Assembly (NCBI RefSeq): GCF_000292245.2 | Contig: NZ_ALPT02000010.1 | Span: forward strand, 1 to 64,000 | DNA: 64,000 nt | Source: Alkalihalobacillus alcalophilus ATCC 27647 = CGMCC 1.3604 | Lineage (GTDB): Bacteria; Bacillota; Bacilli; Bacillales; Bacillaceae_D | Reading direction: 5' to 3' | Part shown: positions 17,367 through 26,055 of the stretch, one piece after another | How positions within the stretch are numbered: the stretch's first letter is position 1 | How the letters are laid out: the number at the start of each line of letters is the position of its first letter | Notes under the pieces: generated by a model | Seen by the model: the letters and a program-made list of their open reading frames with translations, nothing else | What the model was told of the DNA's origin: nothing | Database searches by the model: none | Program-made: the position numbers and the translations under genes

Positions 17367-18554
17367 TCAGTCTCCTTGAATAATCGCTTGTTCTTTCATG
17401 ATATCTTCAACTACTTTATAATGAATCTTTAGTATAACTTTACCATTCTCAATCGTTTCGTGCAAAACTTTTTCTTCTATAATTTCTGTATCATCAGAGA
17501 ACTGCTTATTCATTTCATCAGAAGCAAACTGAATCGCTTTTTCAATCGCTTCCTCATCTGTATACGTCCTTTCAAAAGGAGAGGTTTCATAAAGTTTCTG
17601 TTTTTTATATGAAACCGGCAATTCCCACTTCAAAAAACGAAAAGGCGTAACATCTTCAAACGTTTCAAAATCAGAAAACTCAGGCTGACCAAATCCCCAG
17701 ATTGGAATCTCCCAATCAAATAGTTGTAAATAGTGTTTGTCCTTTTGTTCGCCTGTTAATGTTGTAAATAGACTTTCAATTGACTTCTCCACTTCAGCTC
17801 TATACCAAACTTCCCCTCGAACGACTCCGACAGCCGGAACTAACTCTTGCTTCCCTTCTTTTCCAATATAACCAGAAATGAGAATATCCCCTTTTTGCAC
17901 AAAATCATTTGGTTTCACTAACGCTTGGCCATGCTCAACAAAAATATCATGAATGATCGCTTTCTTTTTGGAAACAAGATGCCTCGGATCCAATAGCTCA
18001 GCCCGCTCTGGCAAAGTTTGTTCAACAACTTCAAATTGATAGGTCGTCCCTTTTTTCTTCACACCAACCCATGTCGCCCCATCTAATTGTTCGGTTACAT
18101 AAGTTTGAATGTCTTCCTCACTTGGTAAATGGAACTGGAACTTTCCTCTTTTTATACCAATGTCATTCACTAACTTCACGAGCTGTGTTTCTACTTGAGG
18201 AGAAGCTCCTTTTATCTCAATACCCCAAACCATATTTGAACCGGTAAACAGCATAATCAAACATAAAAAAATCCCGAGTACAAACCCACTCCGTTTGAGC
18301 ATTTTTTTATAGAAAAAAGGGAATCCATACCTAGTGGAAAAGTGGACTTTCGCTTCCGTTTTTTTGATAAGCGGTCTAATCCGATGCACGTCTTCTAAAT
18401 CCATAAAAAAAGATAATCGTTCATCCCCAACTTTTTTAATCTTCCAAACATCGATCCCTTCTTCCAAACATCGATTTAAAAAATGTTCAGGAAACGGGGC
18501 ATCAATATAAACGCGGACATAACCTTGAATTCGTTTCAAAAAGAAATTTTTCAC
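17367..18554 (-). CDS. yqfD: Sporulation protein YqfD
   Basis: YqfD is a SigE-regulon sporulation protein needed for efficient spore formation in B. subtilis; its activity is unknown. The 395-residue product has a cytoplasmic N-terminus, one strong membrane segment around residues 90-112 (GFVLGIFLCLIMLFTGSNMV), and a long extracytoplasmic domain. The GTG start follows AGGAGG at good distance. It is 26 bases downstream of yqfC; that pair is conserved in spore formers. Confidence 0.92.
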   Translation of the reverse strand: MKNFFLKRIQGYVRVYIDAPFPEHFLNRCLEEGIDVWKIKKVGDERLSFFMDLEDVHRIRPLIKKTEAKVHFSTRYGFPFFYKKMLKRSGFVLGIFLCLIMLFTGSNMVWGIEIKGASPQVETQLVKLVNDIGIKRGKFQFHLPSEEDIQTYVTEQLDGATWVGVKKKGTTYQFEVVEQTLPERAELLDPRHLVSKKKAIIHDIFVEHGQALVKPNDFVQKGDILISGYIGKEGKQELVPAVGVVRGEVWYRAEVEKSIESLFTTLTGEQKDKHYLQLFDWEIPIWGFGQPEFSDFETFEDVTPFRFLKWELPVSYKKQKLYETSPFERTYTDEEAIEKAIQFASDEMNKQFSDDTEIIEEKVLHETIENGKVILKIHYKVVEDIMKEQAIIQGD

Positions 18555-18580
18555 TAGTGCACCTCCTTCTTGCCATGCTT

Positions 18581-18862
18581 TTATTCATTAATATAAGTGA
18601 CTTGGTCAATCCGTCCTTCTAATAAAAGCTCTTCAGGCAGTATCGTCTTTATCACAAATGCATCCCCTTTGATTAATAGTTGTCCTTGCTTTAACCTCAA
18701 GCGTAATTCTTGATTCGAAAAACGAAGGACACCTCTATGGTTCTCTATATAAATATGAAGTTGACCTACCATCGTAATCCTCGGTAAATCCATTAATATA
18801 TCTGGAGGCAGCTGCCACTTATTTGTGACCCATGTTCTCATTTTATTTTTAAATTTCTTCAT
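18581..18862 (-). CDS. yqfC: Sporulation protein YqfC
   Basis: A 93-residue protein of the YqfC/YabP family of spore formers. The centre, LPPDILMDLPRITMVG followed by IENHRGVLRF, is the conserved part. The role in sporulation is not known in molecular terms. The start MKKFKNKMRTW at 18862 follows GGAGGGGGAG directly; upstream in-frame codons to 18922 lack a ribosome site. It probably heads the yqfC-yqfD-phoH unit. I could not identify a convincing SigE promoter by eye. Confidence 0.9.
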   Translation of the reverse strand: MKKFKNKMRTWVTNKWQLPPDILMDLPRITMVGQLHIYIENHRGVLRFSNQELRLRLKQGQLLIKGDAFVIKTILPEELLLEGRIDQVTYINE

Positions 18863-19008
18863 ACTCCCCCTCCTTCTTTTCATTTTTATGTACGTAAGGA
18901 GTCGGTTATCACTCTTATTCAACGGAAATTAAGGAAAGTTCGTTTTTAAAGGTGAATGAGAAAACGAATTATAATTATTTGTTGTTTACTATACGTAAAC
19001 TTTCAGAA

Positions 19009-19055
19009 CAAAAAAAAGCCAACAAGAAGCTTTTACACTTCTCATTGACTGTTTT
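19009..19055 (-). terminator. Terminator of the yqeZ-floA operon
   Basis: A 13-bp stem with several G-T pairs (AGTCAATGAGAAG with CTTCTTGTTGGCT) is followed by eight T on the minus strand. It separates the membrane operon from yqfC-yqfD. Confidence 0.75.
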
Positions 19056-19109
19056 TGACATACTATTTCTTTTGCTAGTTGAATTCCATTCAATTCATCG
19101 AACAATAAA

Positions 19110-19733
19110 CTATCTTCTTGCACGTGGATACGCACCTCTTGAGTTGCGGCCACGTGGAGGTCCGATCACTTCTGCCATCACGACAGCTCTCATCGCCTCT
19201 TTGCCTGAAAGATTATCGAAGTTTAAGTTTAAACTCTCAGAAGATTTATTATTCCTCTTCTTTTGTTGAGTTTGATGTTCAAATTTTCTCGCAGCCTCTT
19301 CTTGAGCTCTACTTAATTGATCGTAGGTTTCTTCTAGTCTTTCTCTTGCATTTGAGCGGGTATTAATTTCTGTTTCAGCAACATTTGGGTTTTGTTCATT
19401 CCCATCAAGCGTTGGATAACGTTCAATTTTGGTCGGTGTTCTTGGTTCTTGCCTTTGCTCTTCTACCGGTTCTGGTTCAAAGAAAAGATCACGCCAATCC
19501 TTAATTTCACGTTGCTCCGCTCTTTGGGTCTGCTCGGTTCCAGCCGTTTGACTTTGTTGTCTGCCCGCTTGTCTTTGCGGAGCTCTTTGCTGTCCTGCTG
19601 GCCGTTGTTGCCTTTGCCCCTGCCCTTGTTGCTCTTCATTTGGTGGATTCTGACGCTTAAAGAAGCTAAAAAGAATCCCCATAATAATAATTAACAAAAA
19701 TGGATTTGCTAATAAAAATTCAAAAATGGACAA
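19110..19733 (-). CDS. Membrane-anchored Gln/Arg-rich protein in the yqfB position
   Basis: I do not recognise a domain in this 207-residue protein. It starts with one hydrophobic segment (residues 5-24, IFEFLLANPFLLIIIMGILF), followed by a low-complexity Q/R/P/G-rich stretch (about 30-75) and a charged, coiled-coil-like C-terminal half with EEAARKFEHQTQQKKR. It ends RGAYPRARR. Translation likely begins at TTG, 8 bases after GGAGG. It lies 45 bases after floA, where B. subtilis has yqfB, so it probably acts with the flotillin and NfeD proteins at the membrane. Confidence 0.75.
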   Translation of the reverse strand: MSIFEFLLANPFLLIIIMGILFSFFKRQNPPNEEQQGQGQRQQRPAGQQRAPQRQAGRQQSQTAGTEQTQRAEQREIKDWRDLFFEPEPVEEQRQEPRTPTKIERYPTLDGNEQNPNVAETEINTRSNARERLEETYDQLSRAQEEAARKFEHQTQQKKRNNKSSESLNLNFDNLSGKEAMRAVVMAEVIGPPRGRNSRGAYPRARR

Positions 19734-19778
19734 GCACTTTTCCTCCCTTCAAGAGAGATCAGCTATTGTTTCTATTCT

Positions 19779-20783
19779 TTACTTTTGACTTTTATAATCG
19801 TCTGAATCATCATCAGTTGCTTTACTGATTGAATCTCTCATATCTGTGTCAGCCATTACATTTTGATAATTCATGTAATCCATTACACCCATATGACCTT
19901 TACGTAACGCTTCAGAAAGAGCCATTGGAACTTCTGCTTCAGCTTCGACAACCTTCGCACGCATTTCCTCAACTCTTGCTTTCATCTCTTGCTCTTGAGC
20001 TACGGCCATTGCACGACGCTCTTCCGCTTTCGCTTGAGCAATTTTCTTATCTGCTTCCGCTTGGTCTGTTTGTAATTCAGCACCGATGTTTTTACCGATA
20101 TCAATGTCAGCAATATCAATGGAGAGAATTTCAAAAGCCGTACCAGAATCTAACCCTTTTGATAAAACGGTTTGAGAAATCATATCTGGATTTTCAAGAA
20201 CTTTTTTGTGGTCATGCTGAGAACCGATTGTCGAGACAATCCCTTCACCAACACGAGCAATAATTGTTTCTTCACCAGCACCCCCGACTAAACGGTCGAT
20301 GTTAGCACGTACAGTAATTCTTGCTTTTGCTTTCACTTCAATCCCGTCCATTGCCACACCGGCAATAAATGGTGTTTCAATGACTTTAGGGTTAACACTC
20401 ATTTGAACCGCTTCTAATACGTCACGACCAGCTAAATCAATTGCAGCCGCACGTTCGAATGAAAGTTCAATGTTGGCACGTTGAGCCGCAATTAACGCAT
20501 TAACAACACGGTCAACATTACCACCTGCTAAGTAATGTCCCTCTAATTTTGACGAGCTTAAATCTAGCCCTGCTTTAACTGCTTTAATTAATGGATTTAC
20601 AACTCGTGCTGGAATAACTCGACGTAACCTCATCCCAACTAGTTCAAAAATTCCAATTTTCACTCCAGCCGCTAATGCTGAAATCCATAGCATTACTGGA
20701 ACAAACGTAAATAATACTGACAATAGTACGATAATAATTGCAAGTGTAATTAATAAAGTAATTGTCGCTGGTTCAAAAACCAT
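19779..20783 (-). CDS. floA: Flotillin-like protein FloA
   Basis: FloA is a scaffold of functional membrane microdomains and affects membrane fluidity and the assembly of signalling and secretion proteins. The 334-residue product has a hydrophobic N-terminal hairpin (about residues 8-42), a SPFH/PHB-like domain, and an Ala/Glu-rich C-terminal coiled coil (QAKAEERRAMAVAQEQEMKA) that supports oligomerisation. It is nearly identical in layout to B. subtilis YqfA. It is 14 bases downstream of yqeZ and shares the SigW-type promoter. Confidence 0.96.
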   Translation of the reverse strand: MVFEPATITLLITLAIIIVLLSVLFTFVPVMLWISALAAGVKIGIFELVGMRLRRVIPARVVNPLIKAVKAGLDLSSSKLEGHYLAGGNVDRVVNALIAAQRANIELSFERAAAIDLAGRDVLEAVQMSVNPKVIETPFIAGVAMDGIEVKAKARITVRANIDRLVGGAGEETIIARVGEGIVSTIGSQHDHKKVLENPDMISQTVLSKGLDSGTAFEILSIDIADIDIGKNIGAELQTDQAEADKKIAQAKAEERRAMAVAQEQEMKARVEEMRAKVVEAEAEVPMALSEALRKGHMGVMDYMNYQNVMADTDMRDSISKATDDDSDDYKSQK

Positions 20784-20797
20784 GTAAATTCCTCCCT

Positions 20798-22138
20798 TTA
20801 ATTATCTTCTTTTTGCTCGCGTACGACAATACGTGAGCCAGCAGTCTTCACAACTATAACATTGCTACCCTGTCCAATATATCTTCCTTCGGTAACAACG
20901 TCAAGGTATTCATTTCCGATCACAGCCGTTCCAGACGGACGAAGTGGTGTAATCGCTTCACCTTTTTCTCCAATTAAATCATTCCTAGTTTCGTTTGTAA
21001 TATAGCCTGCCTCTGATGTTGTCGCTGCATTGAGCACAATTTTTTTCCATGGTCCTTTATCACCAAAATAACGGAATAAAATAACCGATGCAACACCTGT
21101 TACAATAATGGCTATCACAATAGAAATGAGCATCCAAGCAGTTGAATAAGAACCTAATAGCATCCCAGCTAAAATCGCAATGATTCCTAGGATTCCAAAA
21201 AGGCCAAAACCAACGAGGAAGATTTCTATTAATATGAGAATGACTCCGACAATAAATAAAAGCATGGATTCCATTCCTGCAAAGCCTGCAATCATATGAC
21301 CAAAGAAAAATAATAATAATGCTGAAATACCCATAATTCCTGGAATTCCAAACCCAGGTGAATAAAGCTCTAAAACAAGTCCTAAACTACCGATAGACAG
21401 TAAAATCGGAATCACAACTGGATGAGTAACGATTCGGGCAATTTGTTCAGCTACAGTTACTTCCATCTGAATTTCATGAGCCCCTTCTAACCCTAAGAAC
21501 TCAAGAATTTCGCTGCGATCATTAACAATCGCTTCTGCATAACGTACATCCATTGCCTCCTGAGCGTTTAAAGTTAAGAACTCGCCCGGACCCGAGCCTA
21601 ATTCAGGCAAATCATATCGGTTATCAGCCATCGCGAGTGCATATAATGGGTCACGGTCATTTAATTCCGCTGCCGCCTGCATTCGGCTTAACCAATAGGA
21701 TTGCGTTTTCTCTTCTGCCGCGTTCCCAGCCCCATCAATGACACCTGCCGAACCCATACTTCCCGTTGGTGCCATCACAATGTTATCCGCATTTAAAGCG
21801 ATATAAGCCCCAGCTGAAATCGCATCTGTATTTACATAAGCCGTAATTGGGATGTCTGTATTACCCATTAACTTCGCGATGTCGTTAGCTGCATCCACCG
21901 CACCACCTGGTGTATGAATATCGAGAATAATATGGTCTGCCCCTTCTTCAATTGCCTCACTAAAACCTCGCTCTAAAAAAGCAAGTAATCCTCGCTCTAC
22001 CGTTTGTTCCACAGGTATATAATAAACAACTGGGTCATTTGGAGAACGGGTTTCTCCACTAGATGTGAGTGGGAGGAGAACAAAGGCAAATAGGATACAA
22101 AGCAGCGAGCCTGTCATCCTAACATACCGCACATACAT
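20798..22138 (-). CDS. yqeZ: NfeD-family membrane serine protease YqeZ
   Basis: NfeD proteins partner with flotillin/stomatin proteins. The 446-residue product begins with a signal-type segment (SLLCILFAFVLLPLTSS). It continues with a ClpP-like protease domain (HTPGGAVDAAND and ISAGAYIALNAD with the presumed active Ser), then several membrane segments between about 235 and 365, and a C-terminal OB-fold NfeD domain. Either ATG at 22138 or GTG at 22132 may be the start; the GTG is better spaced from GGAGG. It is the first gene of yqeZ-floA-(yqfB-like), downstream of a SigW consensus. Confidence 0.95.
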   Translation of the reverse strand: MYVRYVRMTGSLLCILFAFVLLPLTSSGETRSPNDPVVYYIPVEQTVERGLLAFLERGFSEAIEEGADHIILDIHTPGGAVDAANDIAKLMGNTDIPITAYVNTDAISAGAYIALNADNIVMAPTGSMGSAGVIDGAGNAAEEKTQSYWLSRMQAAAELNDRDPLYALAMADNRYDLPELGSGPGEFLTLNAQEAMDVRYAEAIVNDRSEILEFLGLEGAHEIQMEVTVAEQIARIVTHPVVIPILLSIGSLGLVLELYSPGFGIPGIMGISALLLFFFGHMIAGFAGMESMLLFIVGVILILIEIFLVGFGLFGILGIIAILAGMLLGSYSTAWMLISIVIAIIVTGVASVILFRYFGDKGPWKKIVLNAATTSEAGYITNETRNDLIGEKGEAITPLRPSGTAVIGNEYLDVVTEGRYIGQGSNVIVVKTAGSRIVVREQKEDN

Positions 22139-22168
22139 TTCCTCCTTTCTATGTAGTCTTACTTTTTA

Positions 22169-22194
22169 TACGATTGAAGAATAAAAAGGTTTCA
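22169..22194 (-). promoter_or_regulatory. SigW-type promoter of yqeZ-floA
   Basis: TGAAAC (22194-22189), exactly 16 bases, then CGTA (22172-22169). This is a full match to the B. subtilis SigW consensus. SigW controls yqeZ-yqfA-yqfB in B. subtilis, which implies an envelope-stress response here too. Confidence 0.88.
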
Positions 22195-22234
22195 TTTCTA
22201 TTAAATTTTATCATAAAAAGAGAGCAAAACCTAG

Positions 22235-22280
22235 AAAACGCTCTGCTTCTAACAAAATTAGAAACAGAGCGTTTTATTTT
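22235..22280 (-). terminator. Terminator of rpsU-yqeY
   Basis: AAAACGCTCTG (22235-22245) and CAGAGCGTTTT (22265-22275) extend into TTCTAA/TTAGAA, with T tracts on both sides. It lies just past yqeY. Confidence 0.8.
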
Positions 22281-22286
22281 CATTCA

Positions 22287-22730
22287 TTATGATAAGTGTT
22301 GTTGCACGAGACGATTCACTAATCCACCATCAGCTTTTCCTTTAACCTTAGGCATTAATGCACCCATGACCTTACCCATGTCTGCTTTTGATGAAGCACC
22401 CACTTCAGCAATTGTATCAACTACAATTTGATTGAGGTCTTCTTCGGAAAGCTGTTCTGGCATATAAATCTCTAAAACCGCAATCTCATCGCGGATCTTA
22501 GAAGCTAAGTCTTCACGGTCTGCTTGTTCAAACTCATGGAGGGAATCCCTGCGTTGCTTTAGTTCGCGATTTAAAACCGTTAGGCTATCGTCATCCGTTA
22601 ACTCATGACCAACTTTAATTTGCTCATTTTGCAACGAAGCCTTCACCATCCGGATTACAGAGAGCTTTAACTTATCTTTATTTTTCATCGCATTCTTCAT
22701 ATCTGTGTTCAAGCGTTCAAGAAGACTCAA
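22287..22730 (-). CDS. yqeY: GatB/YqeY domain protein
   Basis: A 147-residue protein of the YqeY family, related to the tRNA-binding tail domain of GatB; its own function is not settled, though tRNA-linked amidation has been proposed. Family features are KNKDKLKLSVIRMVKASLQNE near residue 16 and the C-terminal GKVMGALMPKVKGKADGG. The start is read as TTG at 22730 (LSLLERLN), 8 bases after AGAGGG and aligned with the B. subtilis MSLLERLN start; the frame opens earlier at 22739. It follows rpsU by 17 bases. Confidence 0.92.
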   Translation of the reverse strand: MSLLERLNTDMKNAMKNKDKLKLSVIRMVKASLQNEQIKVGHELTDDDSLTVLNRELKQRRDSLHEFEQADREDLASKIRDEIAVLEIYMPEQLSEEDLNQIVVDTIAEVGASSKADMGKVMGALMPKVKGKADGGLVNRLVQQHLS

Positions 22731-22747
22731 TGAATCCACCCTCTCAA

Positions 22748-22921
22748 TTAGAACTTACGTTTTCTTGCTGCTTCAGATTTCTTTTTACGTTTCACACTTG
22801 GCTTTTCATAGTGCTTACGCTTTTTAACCTCAGCCAACGTACCTTCTTTAGAGAGTGATCTCTTGAAGCGACGAAGTGCAGCATCAATCGATTCGTTTTT
22901 GCGAACACGAGTTTCTGCCAT
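22748..22921 (-). CDS. rpsU: Ribosomal protein bS21
   Basis: Small-subunit protein near the 3' end of 16S rRNA, involved in translation initiation. The 57-residue product is highly basic (SFKRSL-type core RRFKRSLSKEGTLAEVKKR, ending KKKSEAARKRKF). The start MAETRVRKNE at 22921 follows GGGAGGGA; upstream in-frame codons to 22981 overlap the promoter region. It is co-transcribed with yqeY, as in B. subtilis. Confidence 0.97.
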   Translation of the reverse strand: MAETRVRKNESIDAALRRFKRSLSKEGTLAEVKKRKHYEKPSVKRKKKSEAARKRKF

Positions 22922-22991
22922 AATATATCCCTCCCTCCGAAACAACCAACTCATACGTACAAAATAATAAAATAAATGCACGTCTCAATAA

Positions 22992-23020
22992 ATTATAATA
23001 TATCAATTGTTATCAGTCAA
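22992..23020 (-). promoter_or_regulatory. SigA promoter of rpsU-yqeY
   Basis: TTGACT (23020-23015), 17-base spacer, TATAAT (22997-22992). Both boxes are near perfect, as expected for a ribosomal protein gene. Confidence 0.85.
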
Positions 23021-23147
23021 CTTAAAATTGCCACATTTAAACACAATTCCATATGTATTTTCCTTTTTTTACGCCTATTTTCCTCTCTCAAAAAAAATAG
23101 ACATGCTTGGACAGCTTTGACCATAGAGTAGAAAAGGAGGTGACCCT

Positions 23148-24089
23148 ATGTTTAAAGAAGTGTTTTCCTTACTAGCCGTGTTTATCGGTCTCTTTTTATT
23201 CGGAATGATCGTGTTAAGAAATGGGTTTGCGCAAATCGGTGAGGAACGTTTACGAAATTTAATATTAAAATTAACCGATTCCACTTGGAAAGGACTTCTC
23301 GTCGGAACGGTCATCACCGCGATTATTCAGAGCAGTTCAGCGATCATGGTGATCGTGATCGCCTTAGTAGCCGCTAAACTTTTAACATTTCAACACTCAA
23401 TTGGAATTATATTAGGAGCCAACATCGGGACGACGGTCACCACTGAGTTGATCGCCTATGAATTTTCGGCTTTTATTGTGCCGTTTTTATTTTTTGGCTT
23501 TATTTTTCTTTTGTTCCCAGGCAAATTAGCCTACGCCCTTGGTTGCCTCACTTTTGGACTTGCTTGCATCTTTATTGCGATGAATGGGCTCCAAGATTTA
23601 GCCCATCCGTTAGCATCAATTCCATGGGTCCATAATTTTTTTAATGTAACAAATGAGCATCATCTACTCGGTATTGCGATCGGTGGCGTTTTAACAGCGA
23701 TTATCCATTCTAGTACCGCAACAGTCGCTATTGCCATGGGGTTTATTGGCGATCACATTTTGTCATTACCAGCAGCGATTGCCATTATGTTAGGAGCGAA
23801 TATTGGAACTTGTATGACCGCCTACATCGCAAGTATTGGGGCTGGACAAAGTGCCAAATTAGTAGCCTACGCCAATATTTGGCTCAATGTATTTGGAGTT
23901 CTCTTATTTATTCCAATGATCGGTCTGCTCAGTTCATTTGTCGAAATGCTAACAAGCAATACGATGATGCAACTCGCACACTCCAGTTTAATTTTCAATT
24001 TAGTGTGCTCTTTATTAATGCTGCCATTCGTTCCGTTATTCACTCGGTTTATTACGTTTATGCACCAAAAAGAAACGATTTCTAATTAG
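23148..24089 (+). CDS. yqeW: Na/Pi-cotransporter family protein YqeW
   Basis: An inner-membrane protein of the NptA/PhoU-associated sodium-phosphate symporter family. The 313 residues contain the two inverted half-repeats typical of the fold, each with a Ser-rich substrate motif: IIQSSSAIMVIV near residue 61 and IIHSSTATVAIA near residue 185. Each is followed by a glycine-rich GANIGT segment. The C-terminal PhoU-like domain of longer family members is absent, as in B. subtilis YqeW. AAAAGGAGGTG precedes the ATG. Its 3' end overlaps the converging transporter gene by 8 bases. Confidence 0.93.
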   Translation: MFKEVFSLLAVFIGLFLFGMIVLRNGFAQIGEERLRNLILKLTDSTWKGLLVGTVITAIIQSSSAIMVIVIALVAAKLLTFQHSIGIILGANIGTTVTTELIAYEFSAFIVPFLFFGFIFLLFPGKLAYALGCLTFGLACIFIAMNGLQDLAHPLASIPWVHNFFNVTNEHHLLGIAIGGVLTAIIHSSTATVAIAMGFIGDHILSLPAAIAIMLGANIGTCMTAYIASIGAGQSAKLVAYANIWLNVFGVLLFIPMIGLLSSFVEMLTSNTMMQLAHSSLIFNLVCSLLMLPFVPLFTRFITFMHQKETISN

Positions 24090-25056
24090 CTCTTGGCAAT
24101 GACTTTTGTATCGGCTTTTTATTACGGGTTGTCACATAACTATGGATGATCATCCCAGCCATAATACAGCCTAGACCAATCAAAGCTCCAAAAGATGGGA
24201 GCTTCCCTGAAAGTAAAATGATTTCACCAATTAAGGCAAATAAAACGGCACCAGACTGTGTTGCTTCTACTGCTGCTAAATTTTCAGCATCACCGCGAAC
24301 TAAATCAGTCGCCCAAAAGAATAAGACCGTGGCAATGACTCCTGCGAAAAGAGCAACTAAAAAAGTTTGCAACACTTGATGTGACGGTGGTGGACCTTCT
24401 ACCACAAAACCGTAGCTAAACAGCAAAAGCCACCAAGGCAAACTCGCTATCGTCATACCGAGCACTCTTTGAAAACTATCGAGTCTCCCTTGGCATTTCT
24501 CCATCATTTTGCGATTACCTAAAGGATAGGCGAATGCTGCAATCGTTACAGGGATCACACTTAACAAAAAGAGTTGTAATGTTATCGCCTCACTTTGTTG
24601 CAATTGAATCATTAAAACTCCAAATAAAATAATTAAAGAGGGCCAAAGCGCTTTTAATGGTATGCGTTGCCTCACTTTTAGTTGTTCTCCACCTTTTTCA
24701 ATCGTCATAAAAAATAAAGGTGATAAAAGCAATCCAGCAACGATCGTCATTTGCCAAGTGCCTGCAATAAGCCAACCTGGCCCGTATGCAGCCGCATAAG
24801 TAATTGGGGCATAAAATAAAACAAAACCGACAAAGCTCCAAATGAGCCAATAAATAGGGGCTTTTTTCAATTCAGCGAAAAGTGGTCCTAACCCACCTCG
24901 CAAAGAAACAATCAGCACTAAAAAAGGAATCATAAATAAAAAGCGTAAAGAAGCACTATAATACCAGCTGCCTCCTTCTAAATCAATCGAGCGATTAATA
25001 ATAAAAGTTGAAGAAAAAAAGATTGATGCAATGATGCCAATCACAATCGCCTTCAT
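24082..25056 (-). CDS. Multidrug-resistance/DMT-type efflux transporter (EmrE family)
   Basis: A 324-residue integral membrane protein with about ten hydrophobic segments arranged as two EamA/EmrE-like repeats. It starts MKAIVIGIIASIFFSSTFIINRSIDLEGG and has the family feature VEATQSGAVLFALIGEIILLSG in the second half. Members are annotated as drug/metabolite transporters; substrate and direction of transport are not known here. The ATG follows GGGGAG. It converges on yqeW and is absent from this place in B. subtilis, so it is an insertion in the block together with deoC. Confidence 0.82.
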   Translation of the reverse strand: MKAIVIGIIASIFFSSTFIINRSIDLEGGSWYYSASLRFLFMIPFLVLIVSLRGGLGPLFAELKKAPIYWLIWSFVGFVLFYAPITYAAAYGPGWLIAGTWQMTIVAGLLLSPLFFMTIEKGGEQLKVRQRIPLKALWPSLIILFGVLMIQLQQSEAITLQLFLLSVIPVTIAAFAYPLGNRKMMEKCQGRLDSFQRVLGMTIASLPWWLLLFSYGFVVEGPPPSHQVLQTFLVALFAGVIATVLFFWATDLVRGDAENLAAVEATQSGAVLFALIGEIILLSGKLPSFGALIGLGCIMAGMIIHSYVTTRNKKPIQKSLPRAN

Positions 25057-25174
25057 CCACTCTCCCCATTTCTATCCACAGTTTTTTCTCTCTTAGTTCA
25101 TGGTTATCTTCATCTAAATATTTGCTTTGGACTAAGCTTAATATACATCCAAAAAAACAACAACAAAATGTATA

Positions 25175-25209
25175 GAAAAAAGTGCATCGGAATCATGCTA
25201 CGATGCACT
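25175..25209 (-). terminator. Terminator of deoC
   Basis: AGTGCATCG (25181-25189) and CGATGCACT (25201-25209) form a stem followed by TTTTTTC on the minus strand, 10 bases past deoC. Confidence 0.85.
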
Positions 25210-25219
25210 CTCATCATTA

Positions 25220-25897
25220 TTAATAATCAGAAGAACCTTCTAGTCCTTGTACAATCGAGACTCCTGCACTAGCTCCAATTCTTGTTGCTCCTGCTTCAAT
25301 CATCGCTTGTGCTGTTTCTAAATCTCTAACTCCACCTGAAGCCTTTACACCCACGTCTGGTCCAACTGTTTTTCTCATTAGTGAAATATCTTCTACCGTC
25401 GCACCACCTGTTGAAAAGCCTGTAGATGTTTTAACAAAATCGGCACCTGCAGCTACAGCTAATTGGCAAGCAAGTACTTTTTCCTCATCTGTTAATAAAC
25501 AAGATTCAATAATCACTTTTGTTAAGGCTTTCCCTTTTGCCGCTTCAACAACAGCACGAATATCTTGTTCCACATAATCACGGTCACCCGCTTTTAAAGC
25601 CGCAACATTGATGACCATATCAACCTCTGTTGCTCCTTTTTGGATCGCATCCTCTGTTTCAAATGCTTTCGTTTCAGAAGTAGATGCCCCCAATGGAAAA
25701 CCGATTACTGTACAAACTTTCACTTCGTCTTTTACTTCAGCTAAGCTTTGGGCCGCAACTTTTACCCATGTTGGATTCACACATACAGAAGCAAAACGAT
25801 ATTCTTTTGCTTCCTCACATAACTTAATAATTTCTTCTTTCGTTGTATCCGCTTTTAAAGCCGTATGATCAATATATCTTGCCATCTTCATTGTCAT
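25220..25897 (-). CDS. deoC: Deoxyribose-phosphate aldolase
   Basis: Class I aldolase that cleaves 2-deoxyribose-5-phosphate to acetaldehyde and glyceraldehyde-3-phosphate in deoxynucleoside catabolism. The 225-residue TIM-barrel protein shows the Schiff-base lysine in DFVKTSTGFSTGGAT near residue 153 and the phosphate loop GVKASGGVRD near 185. The ATG at 25897 follows AAAGGA by 8 bases. It is flanked by its own terminator and lies between the transporter gene and mtaB, outside a dra-nupC-pdp type operon. Confidence 0.95.
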   Translation of the reverse strand: MTMKMARYIDHTALKADTTKEEIIKLCEEAKEYRFASVCVNPTWVKVAAQSLAEVKDEVKVCTVIGFPLGASTSETKAFETEDAIQKGATEVDMVINVAALKAGDRDYVEQDIRAVVEAAKGKALTKVIIESCLLTDEEKVLACQLAVAAGADFVKTSTGFSTGGATVEDISLMRKTVGPDVGVKASGGVRDLETAQAMIEAGATRIGASAGVSIVQGLEGSSDY

Positions 25898-26010
25898 TTT
25901 ATCGTATCCTTTCTTCCCTTGAACTTGTACGAACCTCTACTATATTACCATAATCTTGATATGAACTCTAGCTCCGGTTGACATCCAACCCAAAGTAGTT
26001 CATACAGACC

Positions 26011-26044
26011 GAAAAAGACGAACTTCATCAGGTTCGTCTTTTTC
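26011..26044 (-). terminator. Terminator downstream of mtaB
   Basis: GAAAAAGACGAAC pairs with GTTCGTCTTTTTC around the loop, giving a T-rich 3' side on both strands. It lies 12 bases past the mtaB stop. Confidence 0.85.
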
Positions 26045-26055
26045 CATTAAATTAT

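Noticed and set aside
18863..18935. SigE promoter for yqfC
   Set aside because: Expected from B. subtilis, but no -35/-10 pair with acceptable spacing was visible.
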